Notes: generated from the letters alone by a model not told the origin. 64,000 bases of DNA from Halochromatium glycolicum (GCF_016584085.1 NZ_NRSJ01000018.1:55162-119161); one strand, 5' to 3'; numbered from the stretch's first letter, positions 32,864 to 42,096 are shown. Numbers and translations: made by a program.

Positions 32864-33538
32864 TCAGGGCGCGAGGCGCTCGATCGTCCAGTCCGCCTCA
32901 GGCGCCTCGCGACGATAGACGAAGCGATCATGCAGGCGATTGTCGCGGCCTTGCCAGAACTCGATGCTGCTCGGAATCACCCGGTAGCCGCCCCAGAAGT
33001 CGGGCAATGGGATCTCGCCGCTGCCGAAGCGTTGCTTGATCTCGGCGAACTTCTGCTCCAGCAGCGAGCGCGAGCGGATCACTTGACTCTGCGGCGAGGT
33101 CCAGGCGCCGAGCTGGCTGCCGCGGCCGCGGGTGATGAAGTAGCGCAGGGATTCGGCGGTCGGGATGCGCTCGGCGGTGCCGAGAACGGTCACCTGGCGG
33201 GCGAGCGCGACCCAGGGGAAGAGCAGGGCGACGCGGTTGTTGGCCTCGATCTGACGCGCCTTGGTGCTCTGATAGTTGGTGAAGAAGACGAAGCCATGCG
33301 CGTCGTAGAGCTTGAGCAGCACGGTGCGCAGCGACGGCTGACCCGCGGCGTCGACGGTCGACAGCGCCATCGCATTCGGCTCGGGCAGCCGGGTCGCGAT
33401 GGTCTCCTCGTACCAGCGCTGGAACTGCAGGATGGGGTCGGGATGGAGCTGGTCTCGGTCCAGGCCCTCATCCATTGCGCGGACGCGAAAGCTGGCCGGG
33501 TCCGCGTTGGTCTGATCCGGTGTGCTGAGGTAATCCAT
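32864..33538 (-). CDS. pdxH: Pyridoxamine 5'-phosphate oxidase
   Basis: The 224-residue FMN enzyme converts pyridoxine or pyridoxamine phosphate to PLP. Signature stretches are PNAMALSTVDAAGQPSLRTV, LKLYDAHGFVFFTNYQSTKA, ALLFPWVALARQVTVLGTAE, and a C-terminal FWGGYRVIPSSIEFWQGRDN, RLHDRFVYRRE, the phosphate- and FMN-binding end. Length is normal for the family. It is followed by mobA and preceded by the DUF2934 gene, which starts on the same strand. Confidence 0.96.
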   Translation of the reverse strand: MDYLSTPDQTNADPASFRVRAMDEGLDRDQLHPDPILQFQRWYEETIATRLPEPNAMALSTVDAAGQPSLRTVLLKLYDAHGFVFFTNYQSTKARQIEANNRVALLFPWVALARQVTVLGTAERIPTAESLRYFITRGRGSQLGAWTSPQSQVIRSRSLLEQKFAEIKQRFGSGEIPLPDFWGGYRVIPSSIEFWQGRDNRLHDRFVYRREAPEADWTIERLAP

Positions 33539-33552
33539 CGTCGCTAATAGCG

Positions 33553-34083
33553 CTAGCGCGTGCGCAGGTGCGCGTCGATCTCGGCCTCGGCTGCAGCCCA
33601 GTCCTCGGCTTCGTGGCCGGGCGCGAAGCCGCGTTTCTCGGCGCGGTAGAAGGCGGCCTCTTCGATCATCCGCAGCCGCTCTTCGGGCGTGACCTCGGTC
33701 ACTGGCGCCAGGCTGACCGGGCGCTCCTCGAGCGGCTTGGTCGGCGGCGTGGCTGGGGCATCGGCTGCCAAGGGCGGCTCTGGGGCCTTGGCGGCGGCTG
33801 GGGCCTTGGCTGCTGTCGTCTTGGCGGCCGCTGCCTTTTTCGTGGCGGTCTTCTTGGTAACAGGGGCGGAGCTAGCAGTCGTGCTCGCCGCTGCCGCTGC
33901 ACCGGTCGCTGTGGCCTTCTTGGTCACCTTCTTCTTGCTCGCCGGCGCGGCGCTCGCGGTCTTGGTGCTGGTCTTCTTGGCCGCGGTCTTCTTGCTGCTG
34001 GTCTTCTTGGTGACCGGTTTGGCGTCAGCCGCTTCGGCCTTTGCCTTGGTCTTCTTGGTGACGACCCTTTTGTCTTCAGCCAT
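33553..34083 (-). CDS. Lysine/alanine-rich histone H1-like protein with C-terminal DUF2934 domain
   Basis: Of 176 residues, the first ~110 are repeats of Lys-Lys-Thr/Ala (VTKKTSSKKTAAKKTSTK and similar), like bacterial histone H1-type tails that bind DNA. A Pro-rich linker follows, then DUF2934 (ERLRMIEEAAFYRAEKRGFA, HEAEDWAAAEAEIDAHL) at the C-terminus. The function of DUF2934 is unknown. The low-complexity DNA may vary in length between strains. The gene is 15 bp upstream of pdxH on the same strand. Confidence 0.8.
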   Translation of the reverse strand: MAEDKRVVTKKTKAKAEAADAKPVTKKTSSKKTAAKKTSTKTASAAPASKKKVTKKATATGAAAAASTTASSAPVTKKTATKKAAAAKTTAAKAPAAAKAPEPPLAADAPATPPTKPLEERPVSLAPVTEVTPEERLRMIEEAAFYRAEKRGFAPGHEAEDWAAAEAEIDAHLRTR

Positions 34084-34217
34084 GGTTGCTTTCGCCTCCG
34101 ATACTGCTGAGTGTCAGTCGATCAAAAGGGCCTGATGCGGTGTTGGTGTCGTTGGAGTTGCGGCCCCGTTTGGCTCACAGAATACACGACCTTTCTGGTC
34201 AATCGAACCTTATTGAG

Positions 34218-36866
34218 CTATTCCTCCCTGAGGGCCCGGGCTGGGACGGCTCTGGCGGCGCGCATGGCCGGGTAGAGGCCGGCGAGGACGGCGGCGAGCC
34301 AGGCGAGGAGGACGCCGGAGACCAAGGTCTGGGCCTCGACCTGCATCGGCATGGTCCAGCCGAACGAGCGCAGGTTGATGACGCTGATCAGCAGGTCGCC
34401 CATGGCCAGGCCGAGCGGGATCGCGAGCAGGCCGGCGGCGATGCCCATCGCCGAGGTCTGGATCAGGATCAGCGCACGCAGCTGGCCGCGGGTCATGCCG
34501 GTGGCGCGCAGCACGGCGTAGTCGCGGGCGCGCTCGAGCTCGAGCGCCATCAGGGCGCTGAGGATGCCGACGAAGGCGACGCCGATGGCGAGCAGGCGCA
34601 GCACCTTGGTGATGGTGAAGGTGCGGTCGAAGATGGTCAGCGACAGCTCGCGGATGGCGCGGTTGGTCTGGACGCTGGCGGCGATGTCGTGGGCGGCGAG
34701 CAGGGCGTCGACCTGCTGCCGGACGCTGTCGATCTCGGCGGCCTCGGTCAGGACCAGGCCCAACGAGGAGATGGCGGGGTCGTCCCAGCGCTCGGCGTAG
34801 AGCGGGCGCGGCAGGATCAAAGTGCCGCTGTCACTGCCGTAGTCCCGAAAGATGCCGCCAACCTCGAAGTCTTGCCAGCCGTCGGTGGTGAACAATGCGA
34901 TGCGGTCGCCGACCGCGAGCTGCTGGCGGTAGGCATAGGGCTGCGAGACCAGGACCAGCTCGCCGGCGTGCCAGCGCGGCCAGAGGTCGTCGGCGGTGGG
35001 GCCTGCGAAGTCGAAGCCGCGCGGCTGGCCGGTGCTGGACTCGAGCGCGAGGACATGGGTCGTGCCGCCGCGGGCCTGGACGCGGCTCCTGCGGCCCTGG
35101 CTGACGGCAACGACCTCGGGGAGCGCGAGCAGGTCATCGGCCAGCCCAGGCGGCAAGGTCTGGCCGCGGCCGGCGCTGCCGCTGGCCTCGCCGGAGATGT
35201 AGAGGTCGCTGGTCAGGGTGTTCGCGAGCCAGTCCGAGACACTGGTGCGGAAGCTGCCGATCATGATGCTGACGCCCATCGTGGCCGAGACCGCGACCGC
35301 GAGGGCGGCGACGGCGAGACCGGAGCGGGTGATCGAGGCGGTGATACCGCGCGCGGCGAGCCGGCCCTGGATGCCGAACAGGCGGCCGAACAGCGGGGTG
35401 GTCAGGGTTGCGAAGCCATGGACGCCAAGCGGCATCAGCAGCGCGGTGCCGAGGATGACTAGGAACAGGGCCAGGAAGCCGATGCTCATCGAACGGGCCG
35501 AGAGCGCGATCAGGCCCATGCCGATGACGATCAGCAGGACGCCGGCGCTCGCGAGCCAGGGCAGCAGCCGGCGGGTTTGGCCTTCGATCCGGGTGCGGCG
35601 GACGACGTCTCGCGGCTGCGAGCGGGCAGCCTCGAGCGCCGGGCCGAGGGCCGCGAGCAGGGTGACGCCGAGGCCGAGCCCGATCCCTTTGCTGAGCGAC
35701 CAGGGATCCAGGTGCAGCGTGCGCACGTTGAGCTGAAAGTAGATGTCGTTGATGGTGCGGGTGACCAGTTGCACCAGGCCGGCACCGACGGCGATGCCGA
35801 GCAGGACGCCGAGCAGGGCGCCGATCGCCGCCAGCGCCAGGGTCTCGGTGAGGATCAGTGCGAACAGCTGACTGCGGGTGGTGCCGAGCATGCGCAGCGT
35901 GCCGAGCAGCGGGCGGCGCTGGAGCACCGCGAAGGTCATGGTGTTGTAGACGATGAAGGCGCCGACCAGCATCGCGAGCAGACTCATCGCGGTGAGATTG
36001 GTATGGAAGGCGCGGGTCATCTGGGTCAACGCGTTGGTGCGCTGGGCCGAGGGCTCGAGCCGCAGACCGGGCGGTAGCGCGGCGGCGACGCGCGCGGCCT
36101 CGGCGTCGGTCAGGATCAGGTCAATGCGCTCGATCTCGCCGAGGCGGCCGAGGACCTCCTGCGCGGTCGCGATATCGGTCAGCGCGAGCCCGCTGAGCCC
36201 GACCTGCTCCGGGATCAGCGCGACCAGGGTCATGCGGGCGCTGTCGGCGCCGAGGTCGACCTCGACCGGATCGCCCACGGTGAGCCCTAGGACGTTGGCG
36301 TCGTCGGCGCTGAGGGCGAAGCTGGCCGGGTCGCGCAGCAGGCGCAGCAGCCCACGCGCGGCGGCGCTCGCGTTCATGCCCGGATCGGCGGCGTCCGCGT
36401 GCATGCTCGCATCGGCGGCGCGGGCGGCGTCCGCTGCGGCAGGGTCCGACACGGAAGGGTCCGGCGCGGCGATGCCCGCCTCAGCGGCACTGATGAGGCT
36501 GCGGCCCAGGTCGGGGCGCAAGGGCGCGGCGGCGAGCGGGTCGAGCCCGAGCAAGGTGAAGCTGCGCCCGCCGATGCGCACCGGCGCGTCGATCGCCGGG
36601 GAGGCGGCATTCAGGCGCTGCTCCAGGCGCAGGGTTGCATAGAGCTGCTCGGGGATACTGCCGCTGGCGGCGACGATCTGGTGGGTGGCGGTGCCGGTGA
36701 CCTGCTCGACCGAGAGCCGAAAGCCGCGCTTGGCGCTCTCATTGGCGAGGTCGACCGCGATCACCACCGCGACGCCGAGCGCGATCCCGGCGACCGACAG
36801 CCAGGTCTGCCAGCGATGGCGCGCGAGGTAGCGCCGGCTGGCGTTGATCAGCGCGGCGGTCAGCAT
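34218..36866 (-). CDS. FtsX-like ABC transporter permease (MacB/LolCE superfamily)
   Basis: The 882-residue membrane protein has one N-terminal segment (LSVAGIALGVAVVIAVDLAN) and a large periplasmic domain. An FtsX core with several helices around 300-420 (LLAMLVGAFIVYNTMTFAVL, TETLALAAIGALLGVLLGI) follows. A second half has the same plan, ending ALLEL-type cytoplasmic loop segments and AWLAAVLAGLYPAMRAARAV at the C-terminus. About 45 Ala/Asp-rich residues around 125-170 are an insertion of low complexity. It works with the ATPase encoded upstream, probably exporting or extracting a lipid-type substrate. Confidence 0.88.
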   Translation of the reverse strand: MLTAALINASRRYLARHRWQTWLSVAGIALGVAVVIAVDLANESAKRGFRLSVEQVTGTATHQIVAASGSIPEQLYATLRLEQRLNAASPAIDAPVRIGGRSFTLLGLDPLAAAPLRPDLGRSLISAAEAGIAAPDPSVSDPAAADAARAADASMHADAADPGMNASAAARGLLRLLRDPASFALSADDANVLGLTVGDPVEVDLGADSARMTLVALIPEQVGLSGLALTDIATAQEVLGRLGEIERIDLILTDAEAARVAAALPPGLRLEPSAQRTNALTQMTRAFHTNLTAMSLLAMLVGAFIVYNTMTFAVLQRRPLLGTLRMLGTTRSQLFALILTETLALAAIGALLGVLLGIAVGAGLVQLVTRTINDIYFQLNVRTLHLDPWSLSKGIGLGLGVTLLAALGPALEAARSQPRDVVRRTRIEGQTRRLLPWLASAGVLLIVIGMGLIALSARSMSIGFLALFLVILGTALLMPLGVHGFATLTTPLFGRLFGIQGRLAARGITASITRSGLAVAALAVAVSATMGVSIMIGSFRTSVSDWLANTLTSDLYISGEASGSAGRGQTLPPGLADDLLALPEVVAVSQGRRSRVQARGGTTHVLALESSTGQPRGFDFAGPTADDLWPRWHAGELVLVSQPYAYRQQLAVGDRIALFTTDGWQDFEVGGIFRDYGSDSGTLILPRPLYAERWDDPAISSLGLVLTEAAEIDSVRQQVDALLAAHDIAASVQTNRAIRELSLTIFDRTFTITKVLRLLAIGVAFVGILSALMALELERARDYAVLRATGMTRGQLRALILIQTSAMGIAAGLLAIPLGLAMGDLLISVINLRSFGWTMPMQVEAQTLVSGVLLAWLAAVLAGLYPAMRAARAVPARALREE

Positions 36867-37074
36867 GCGTCGCCTCGGCCGTCAGGATACGGAGCGGATG
36901 CGAACGGCGGATGGCCTTTGCGCCTCAGCGGTCTGCCGCGGCCTGCGGCTGATTCCCGGGATCGGGCGATGCCGTTTGCGGCGCGTCCGGCCCTGTTCGC
37001 GAGCCACCCGGTCACGGCGGGCTCGACAAGGCGATCTGCGCGGTTCTTCGTCGGGCGCTCGCTGGTCAAGGAGA

Positions 37075-37806
37075 TCACCACGACAATGCTTCGGTGTCGT
37101 GCGTCAGGCGGCCGTTGTCGAGCGCGAGGATGCGGTCGGCGACCTCGGAGACCGCGCGGCTGTGGGTGACCAGGATCAGCGTGCGACCCTGGTCGCGGAA
37201 CAGGTGCGCGAGCAACTGCAGCACCACGTTGCCGGTGCGCCCGTCGAGGTTGCCGGTCGGCTCGTCGGCCAGCACCAACGCCGGCTCGTGGATGATCGCG
37301 CGGGCGATTGCGACCCGCTGCTGCTCGCCACCGGAGAGCTCGTCCGGAAAGGCGCCCTCACGGCCGTCGAGCCCGACCTTCGCCAGCCAGTCGCCGATGC
37401 GCTGGCGGCGCACCGCGCTCGGGATGCGGTTCAGCTCGAGCGGCAGCGCCAGGTTCTCGGCCACGGTCAGGGTCGGGATCAGGTTGAAGAACTGGTAGAT
37501 GAAGCCGATGTGCTCGCGCCGCAGCAGGGTCAGCTCGGGCTCGCCCATCGCGGCGATGCTGCGGCCCATGATCTCGACATCGCCGGTATCGGGCTTGTCG
37601 ATGCCGGCGAGCAGGTTGAGCAAGGTCGACTTGCCCGAGCCGCTCTGGCCGACCAGCGCCACGCATTCGCCGCGCGCGACCTCGAAGCCGATATCGGCCA
37701 GCACGGTCCGCCGCTGTTTGCCTTCGGCGTAGGACTTGCCAATGCCGGCGACCGCGAGCACCGGTGTCCGGTCATCGCGCCGGTTCGCTGATCCAGTATC
37801 AACCAT
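37075..37806 (-). CDS. ABC transporter ATP-binding protein (LolD/MacB type)
   Basis: The 243-residue ATPase has Walker A LVGQSGSGKSTLLNLLAG, the Q-loop region GFIYQFFNLIPTLTVAENL, signature LSGGEQQRVAIARAI, Walker B LVLADEPTGNLD and the switch histidine in TLILVTHSRAVSE. The NLIPTLTV and PTGNLD wording is typical of the LolD/FtsE/MacB branch that pairs with FtsX-like permeases. That partner is the next gene, 208 bp downstream. The 37.8-kb CDS start (MVDTGSANRRDD) is the first ATG after the small gene upstream. Confidence 0.92.
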   Translation of the reverse strand: MVDTGSANRRDDRTPVLAVAGIGKSYAEGKQRRTVLADIGFEVARGECVALVGQSGSGKSTLLNLLAGIDKPDTGDVEIMGRSIAAMGEPELTLLRREHIGFIYQFFNLIPTLTVAENLALPLELNRIPSAVRRQRIGDWLAKVGLDGREGAFPDELSGGEQQRVAIARAIIHEPALVLADEPTGNLDGRTGNVVLQLLAHLFRDQGRTLILVTHSRAVSEVADRILALDNGRLTHDTEALSW

Positions 37807-37811
37807 CGGGG

Positions 37812-38048
37812 TCAGAGCCAGCGGACCAGGTAGTAGAGGCGTTGACCTTCCGACGAGGAAGAGGGCCCGTAGACGATGGCTGGCTGCAGCTTCTTCTGCT
37901 CGTCGCGTCCGGCGCGCGCCTGCTCCTCGCTCTCGACCACGGTGACGCAGCCCTCTGGGAACCGGGCGCGGCGTTGGCTCGGGGCCTTGATCAGTGCAAA
38001 GCGCTCGGCGAGCGACTTGGACTCGGGGTCGACGATGACATGCGGCAT
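37812..38048 (-). CDS. Small uncharacterised protein upstream of the ABC ATPase
   Basis: The start at the ATG at 38046-38048 gives 78 residues (MPHVIVDPESKSLAERFALI); a start further upstream would add 28 unlikely residues. It ends 5 bp before the ATPase gene on the same strand, so the two are probably co-transcribed. No family is recognised. The charged C-terminal half (FPEGCVTVVESEEQARAGRD) has no signal peptide or membrane segment. Confidence 0.6.
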   Translation of the reverse strand: MPHVIVDPESKSLAERFALIKAPSQRRARFPEGCVTVVESEEQARAGRDEQKKLQPAIVYGPSSSSEGQRLYYLVRWL

Positions 38049-38314
38049 GGGGGCGATCAGGTCCTGTTGTGACTGTATCCTTAGGACGATCTGCTCAACA
38101 GCAGTGTTGGAATGCGGACAGGCTGTAGGCACCAGTGGCGGTCAGGCGTTGAGCCGCCTGTCAAAGATGCGCGGACACTGCGCGCTCGATCAGCCTCAAT
38201 GTCGCGTGTCTGCCAGCGAAGATCAAGCCACCCAGGTAACCCGAGACAGTGAACCCGGTGCCCGATCCGCTATGATCGAGGGGCTGTCCTGCCACGCCGG
38301 AGAATGATCTGTCG

Positions 38315-39793
38315 ATGCATGCCCATCACGCCCTGGTCCTGAACCTTCATCAGCCGCCCGGCAACCTCGAGCAACTGCTCAGCGAGCAGAGCTGGGAGGC
38401 GAAGGAGATCCTGTTCGCGCTCGACCGGATGCCGCGCAGCCTCTGGGGCCAGGAGGACCTGGCGCGGGTGCATCTCTCGCTCTCCGGTACCCTGCTCGAG
38501 ACCCTCTCGAACCCCGATTTCCAGGCCCGGGTCTATGGCATCGTCGATTGCGGCAAGCTGCTCTGGTTCCTACAGAATCAGCGGCTGTTCGAGGTACTGG
38601 GGACCGGCTATTATCATCCCGTTCTACCGCTGATCCCGGCCGCGGACAGGCCCGAGCATCTGCGGCGCTGGCAGGGCATCGCCCGCCATCTATTCTGGCG
38701 CTCGCGCTTCGAGGGGTTCTGGCCGCCCGAGATGGGCTTCGCGATGGAGCTGATCCCGCTGCTGCGGCGCTTCGGCTATCGCTATGTCCTGGTCGACAGC
38801 GAGCACATCGAGCCCGTCGACGCGATGAGCTGGCAAGAGCTACGCTACCGGCCGCATATCGCCCGCTACGGCGACGACGAGATCATCGTCGTGGTCCGCG
38901 ACCGCGAGCTCTCCGACGCGCAGGAGTCCGGGATGGACGTGGACTGGTTCGTCAACGAGGTCGCCGAGCGCACCCGCTGGTGCGACTTCCCGCCGCTGGT
39001 CACCACCGCGACCGACGGCGAGAACGGCGGCTGGTTTCGCAACGTCACCGCAGGGGCCAATTACTGGTCGGCCTTCTACCTGCCGTTGCTGGAGCGCATT
39101 CGCGCCGGCGATGCCGAGCTGCGGCCCACCTTCATCCACGACTACCTGAACACCTACGGCGCGCGCGGCGAGGTGCGGGTCGCGACCGGCGCCTGGAATA
39201 CCGGTTGGCATCATGGTACGGGCTTCACGCAGTGGACCGGCTCCAATACCCAGCGCGAGGTCATCGCGCGCTACGGGGCCGTCAGCGCGCGTCTGCTCCA
39301 ATGGCTGGAGCGCCTCGAACAGGCCGAGCGCCATCCTGGCACGGCCGACTCAACAGCGGTTCCACGACCGCGGGCGCTGCCGGCGGATAAGCCGTCTTCG
39401 TATACCGCAGCGGCGTCCCGCATCCCGAATCCTGATGCCAGTGTCGGCGACGCCGCCCAGACTGTGCCCGAACGGCCGGACGCCGAAACGGATGCCGGTG
39501 TCGCCGCTGCTGCCGTTGCCGCAATCGGGGCCGACAATTCCGGGGACACGGAAGCGGGAACCACTGAGGTCTTGGATCGGCCCCTGCCGGAATCACTCGA
39601 GCCTCGGCTCGAGGACGCACATTGGCATCTGCTTCGGGCCGAGACCAGCTGCAATATCTTCTGGGGCGAGGCCTGGTGTCATCGTGCCGATGCCGATCTC
39701 GACCGCGCCGAGGGGGTCCTCGACCAACTCGACGCTGACCTGATGCGCAACCCGCCACCGCCATCGAGCCAGTCATCAAAGGCTCGCGACTAG
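38315..39793 (+). CDS. Glycoside hydrolase family 57-type protein with internal linker
   Basis: The 492-residue protein starts MHAHHALVLNLHQPPGNLEQ, with GGAG upstream. GH57 motifs are visible: LNLHQPP (motif 1), FEGFWPPEMGFAMELI with the position of the catalytic glutamate near 138, VTTATDGENGGWFRN with the aspartate near 235, and the WNTGWHHGTGFTQWTG segment. A ~90-residue Ala/Pro/Asp-rich insertion (about 345-430) splits the C-terminal helical part, which resumes with EDAHWHLLRAETSCNIFWGE. GH57 enzymes act on alpha-glucans. A second member follows 830 bp downstream. Confidence 0.85.
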   Translation: MHAHHALVLNLHQPPGNLEQLLSEQSWEAKEILFALDRMPRSLWGQEDLARVHLSLSGTLLETLSNPDFQARVYGIVDCGKLLWFLQNQRLFEVLGTGYYHPVLPLIPAADRPEHLRRWQGIARHLFWRSRFEGFWPPEMGFAMELIPLLRRFGYRYVLVDSEHIEPVDAMSWQELRYRPHIARYGDDEIIVVVRDRELSDAQESGMDVDWFVNEVAERTRWCDFPPLVTTATDGENGGWFRNVTAGANYWSAFYLPLLERIRAGDAELRPTFIHDYLNTYGARGEVRVATGAWNTGWHHGTGFTQWTGSNTQREVIARYGAVSARLLQWLERLEQAERHPGTADSTAVPRPRALPADKPSSYTAAASRIPNPDASVGDAAQTVPERPDAETDAGVAAAAVAAIGADNSGDTEAGTTEVLDRPLPESLEPRLEDAHWHLLRAETSCNIFWGEAWCHRADADLDRAEGVLDQLDADLMRNPPPPSSQSSKARD

Positions 39794-39853
39794 AATGCAG
39801 CGAGCAGCGTGAACCGTTTCAGCAATGCAGCGAGCAGCGTGAATCGTTTCAGC
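39794..39853. repeat. 30-bp tandem repeat, two copies
   Basis: 39794-39823 and 39824-39853 are identical except for one base (AATGCAGCGAGCAGCGTGAA... in both). They directly follow the first GH57 stop codon. Confidence 0.9.
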
Positions 39854-39895
39854 TGGACTCGAGCGTTTTCTGCTTGGTTGCGCAACCGTGCTCTC

Positions 39896-40039
39896 GGTAG
39901 GAGCCCGCTTGCGGGCGACCCGGTCGCGCTTGCGGCTGCGAAGATCGCCCACAAGCAGGCTCATACCCGACGGCCATTGGCGCCATCCCGAGTCAAAGCC
40001 GCCTGCCGGGATACCGTCGCCCGCAAGCGGGCTCCTACC
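39896..40039. repeat. REP-type palindromic repeats, inverted pair plus a diverged copy
   Basis: GGTAGGAGCCCGCTTGCGGG at 39896 and its inverted partner CCGCAAGCGGGCTCCTACC at 40021-40039 are the common GTAGGAGC-type REP. A diverged copy (GATCGCCCACAAGCAGGCTC) stands at 39943. Each has an internal stem CCCGCTTGCGGG. They form a BIME-like cluster in the GH57 intergenic gap. Confidence 0.8.
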
Positions 40040-40170
40040 CGACGGCCATTGGGGGCAGCGACCGTCGGTCTCGGGATTTCCGCTCGATTGCACTCGGATG
40101 GCGCACCCTTAGCCATGGCGCCGCATCGAATAACACGCCAACGGGAGCATCCGATGTGCCACCGACGCAA

Positions 40171-40276
40171 GGGGGTCGTGCAGCGCCCGCCGGGGGCGTC
40201 GATCGCCAGGACGGCGATCGCCGAGCCTACAGGGATCGTATTCATGGCGTCCCCCGGCGGGCGCTGCACGACCCCC
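40171..40276 (+). repeat. Palindromic intergenic element, copy 2 (conserved 54-bp core, variable arms)
   Basis: A 106-bp sequence with 26-bp perfect inverted arms (from GGGGGTCGTGCAGCGCCCGC at 40171 to its complement ending at 40276) around a 54-bp core at 40197-40250 beginning CGTCGATCGCCAGGACGG. The core matches copy 1 (29318-29371, opposite strand) at 52 of 54 positions; the arms do not match but pair internally. Confidence 0.85.
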
Positions 40277-40625
40277 GGAACCCAGCACGAGCGCTTGACC
40301 TTCGGTGCCACTCCGATTTGTTTCGCCTTCCAGAGCCGAACTTGCCCACTAGAGCCGAGCACGAGCAGCCGCTTTCCCGCACCATGCCCAGAGACCACGC
40401 AACCCTGACCAGAGCGAAAAGCGTCATGCCCCTGTCACCATTATCCGGCTGAATGACGCATTCCAGATGAAGGATGCGGTTGACGCCAGCTGACCGAGCC
40501 CAGCGCACAACCGGCGCTGCCCGGCACTCACCGCTTGCGCGGTACGGATCATGCTTTTCAGTCTCGACCCGAAGCCTCCCGTTCCACCCAACCAAGACAC
40601 TGACAATCTCGCAGGAGATCAACCC
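40277..40625. other. Upstream region of the second GH57 gene, no gene seen
   Basis: About 350 bp between the palindromic element and the second GH57 start. No supported coding frame. The last part carries the ribosome site CAGGAGATC before the ATG at 40626; no clear promoter boxes can be assigned. Confidence 0.4.
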
Positions 40626-42092
40626 ATGGCCAACCTCCCAGAACTCACCGACGGACTCCCGAACATCTGCGGCAGTGAAGCGACGATCGACCAAGCCATC
40701 CAGTCAGGCAAAGCGAAGCCGCTCGCCCAATCCCCAGGCGCCGTCGACTTCAACAACATCCGCGCCGCCTGCGCGGTCGCGCTGCACCAGCACCAACCGC
40801 TGATCCCGGCCGGCGGCGACGACCTGCAGACCGCCGCGATCATCAGCAACCTGCAGTACATGATGGAGCACCAGGACATCGGCGATAACCACAATGCGCC
40901 GGCCTTTGTCTGGTGCTACAAGCGCATGGGTGAGTTCATCCCGCAGCTGATCCACGAGGGCAAGTCGCCGCGGGTGATGCTCGAGTACTCAGGCACGCTG
41001 CTCTATGGTTTGCGCCAGATGGGCGAGGGCCATGTGCTCGACGCGCTCCAGGACATGACGATGAACCCCGACTACAACTGGGCCGTCGAATGGCTCGGGA
41101 TGCCCTGGGGCCATGCGGTCGCGCCCTCGACGCCGGTCCAAGACTATCGGCTCCACGTCCAGGCCTTCCAACACCACTTCGCGGCCCTGTTCGGGACCGA
41201 GGCGCTCGAGCGCGTGCGCGGCTTCTCGCCGTCGGAGATGGCGCTGCCGAACCATCCGGACGTCGCCTACGAGTTCGTCAAGACCCTCAACGACTGCGGC
41301 TATCAATGGGTGCTGGTACAGGAGCATAGCGTCGAGCAGACCGAGAACGGCTGGCATCCACAGCGTCCGCACCTGCCGCACCGCCTCGTCTGCACCAACT
41401 CCAAGGGCGAGACCGCGAGCATCATCGCGCTGGTCAAGACCCAGGGCTCGGACACCAAGCTGGTGGCGCAGATGCAGCCCTGGTACGAGGCGCAGGGCCT
41501 GCAGCGCTGGGAGCTCGCCGGCAAGCAGGTGCCGCCGCTGGTGACCCAGATCGCCGACGGCGAGAACGGCGGCGTGATGATGAACGAGTTCCCGGACAAG
41601 TTCTTCGAGGCGGTGCGCGGCGCCTCGGGCTCGGACACCCCGCTGATGAACGGCAGCGAGTATCTCGAACAGCTATTCGCGATGGGGATCAAGGCGAGCG
41701 AATTCACCGAGATCCGTCCCGTTCAGCAGGGCAAGATCTGGGAGCAGATGCAGCCGGGCGACGGGCCCGAGAAGCTGACCAAGGTGATCGAGGAGCTCAA
41801 GCAGTCCGACCATCAGTTCCATGTCGACGGTGCCAGCTGGACCAACGACCTGTCCTGGGTCAAGGGCTATGACAACGTCCTCGGCCCGATGGAGGAGGCG
41901 AGCTCGGCGTTCTACGAGCAGGTGCTGAAGCCGGGCACGGCGAGCGATGATCCGCGCTATCGCAATGCGCTGTTCCATCTGATGGCCTCGCAGACGAGCT
42001 GCTATCGCTATTGGGGGCAGGGGCTCTGGACCGATTACGGCCGCGAGATCTGCCGTCGCGTGATGGCGATCATCGAGCACGATTTCGGCTGA
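40626..42092 (+). CDS. Second glycoside hydrolase family 57-type protein
   Basis: The ATG at 40626 (MANLPELTDGLPNICGSEAT) has AGGAG 9-12 nt upstream, giving 488 residues without the linker seen in its neighbour. GH57-like motifs are ACAVALHQHQPLIPAG, VRGFSPSEMALPNHPDVAYE with the putative catalytic glutamate near 205, and VTQIADGENGGVMMNEF with the aspartate near 315. The C-terminal ASQTSCYRYWGQGLWTDYG matches the neighbour's helical end. Roles in glycogen or alpha-glucan turnover are inferred from the family. Its last 79 bp, including the stop, are duplicated 860 bp downstream around a higBA module. Confidence 0.85.
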   Translation: MANLPELTDGLPNICGSEATIDQAIQSGKAKPLAQSPGAVDFNNIRAACAVALHQHQPLIPAGGDDLQTAAIISNLQYMMEHQDIGDNHNAPAFVWCYKRMGEFIPQLIHEGKSPRVMLEYSGTLLYGLRQMGEGHVLDALQDMTMNPDYNWAVEWLGMPWGHAVAPSTPVQDYRLHVQAFQHHFAALFGTEALERVRGFSPSEMALPNHPDVAYEFVKTLNDCGYQWVLVQEHSVEQTENGWHPQRPHLPHRLVCTNSKGETASIIALVKTQGSDTKLVAQMQPWYEAQGLQRWELAGKQVPPLVTQIADGENGGVMMNEFPDKFFEAVRGASGSDTPLMNGSEYLEQLFAMGIKASEFTEIRPVQQGKIWEQMQPGDGPEKLTKVIEELKQSDHQFHVDGASWTNDLSWVKGYDNVLGPMEEASSAFYEQVLKPGTASDDPRYRNALFHLMASQTSCYRYWGQGLWTDYGREICRRVMAIIEHDFG

Positions 42093-42096
42093 GCCG
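42014..42096 (+). repeat. 83-bp direct repeat (second copy 42874-42956)
   Basis: The 3' end of the second GH57 gene plus stop and four following bases (GGGGCAGGGGCTCTGGACCG...) recurs exactly at 42874-42956. The 777 bp between the copies contain only higBA and short flanks. The first copy completes the intact gene; the second is a gene fragment. Confidence 0.95.

Noticed and set aside
34086..35462. 458-codon plus-strand frame
   Set aside because: Lies wholly antisense to the FtsX-like permease and has shadow-frame composition (Asp/Gly/Glu/Gln rich) with no domain.
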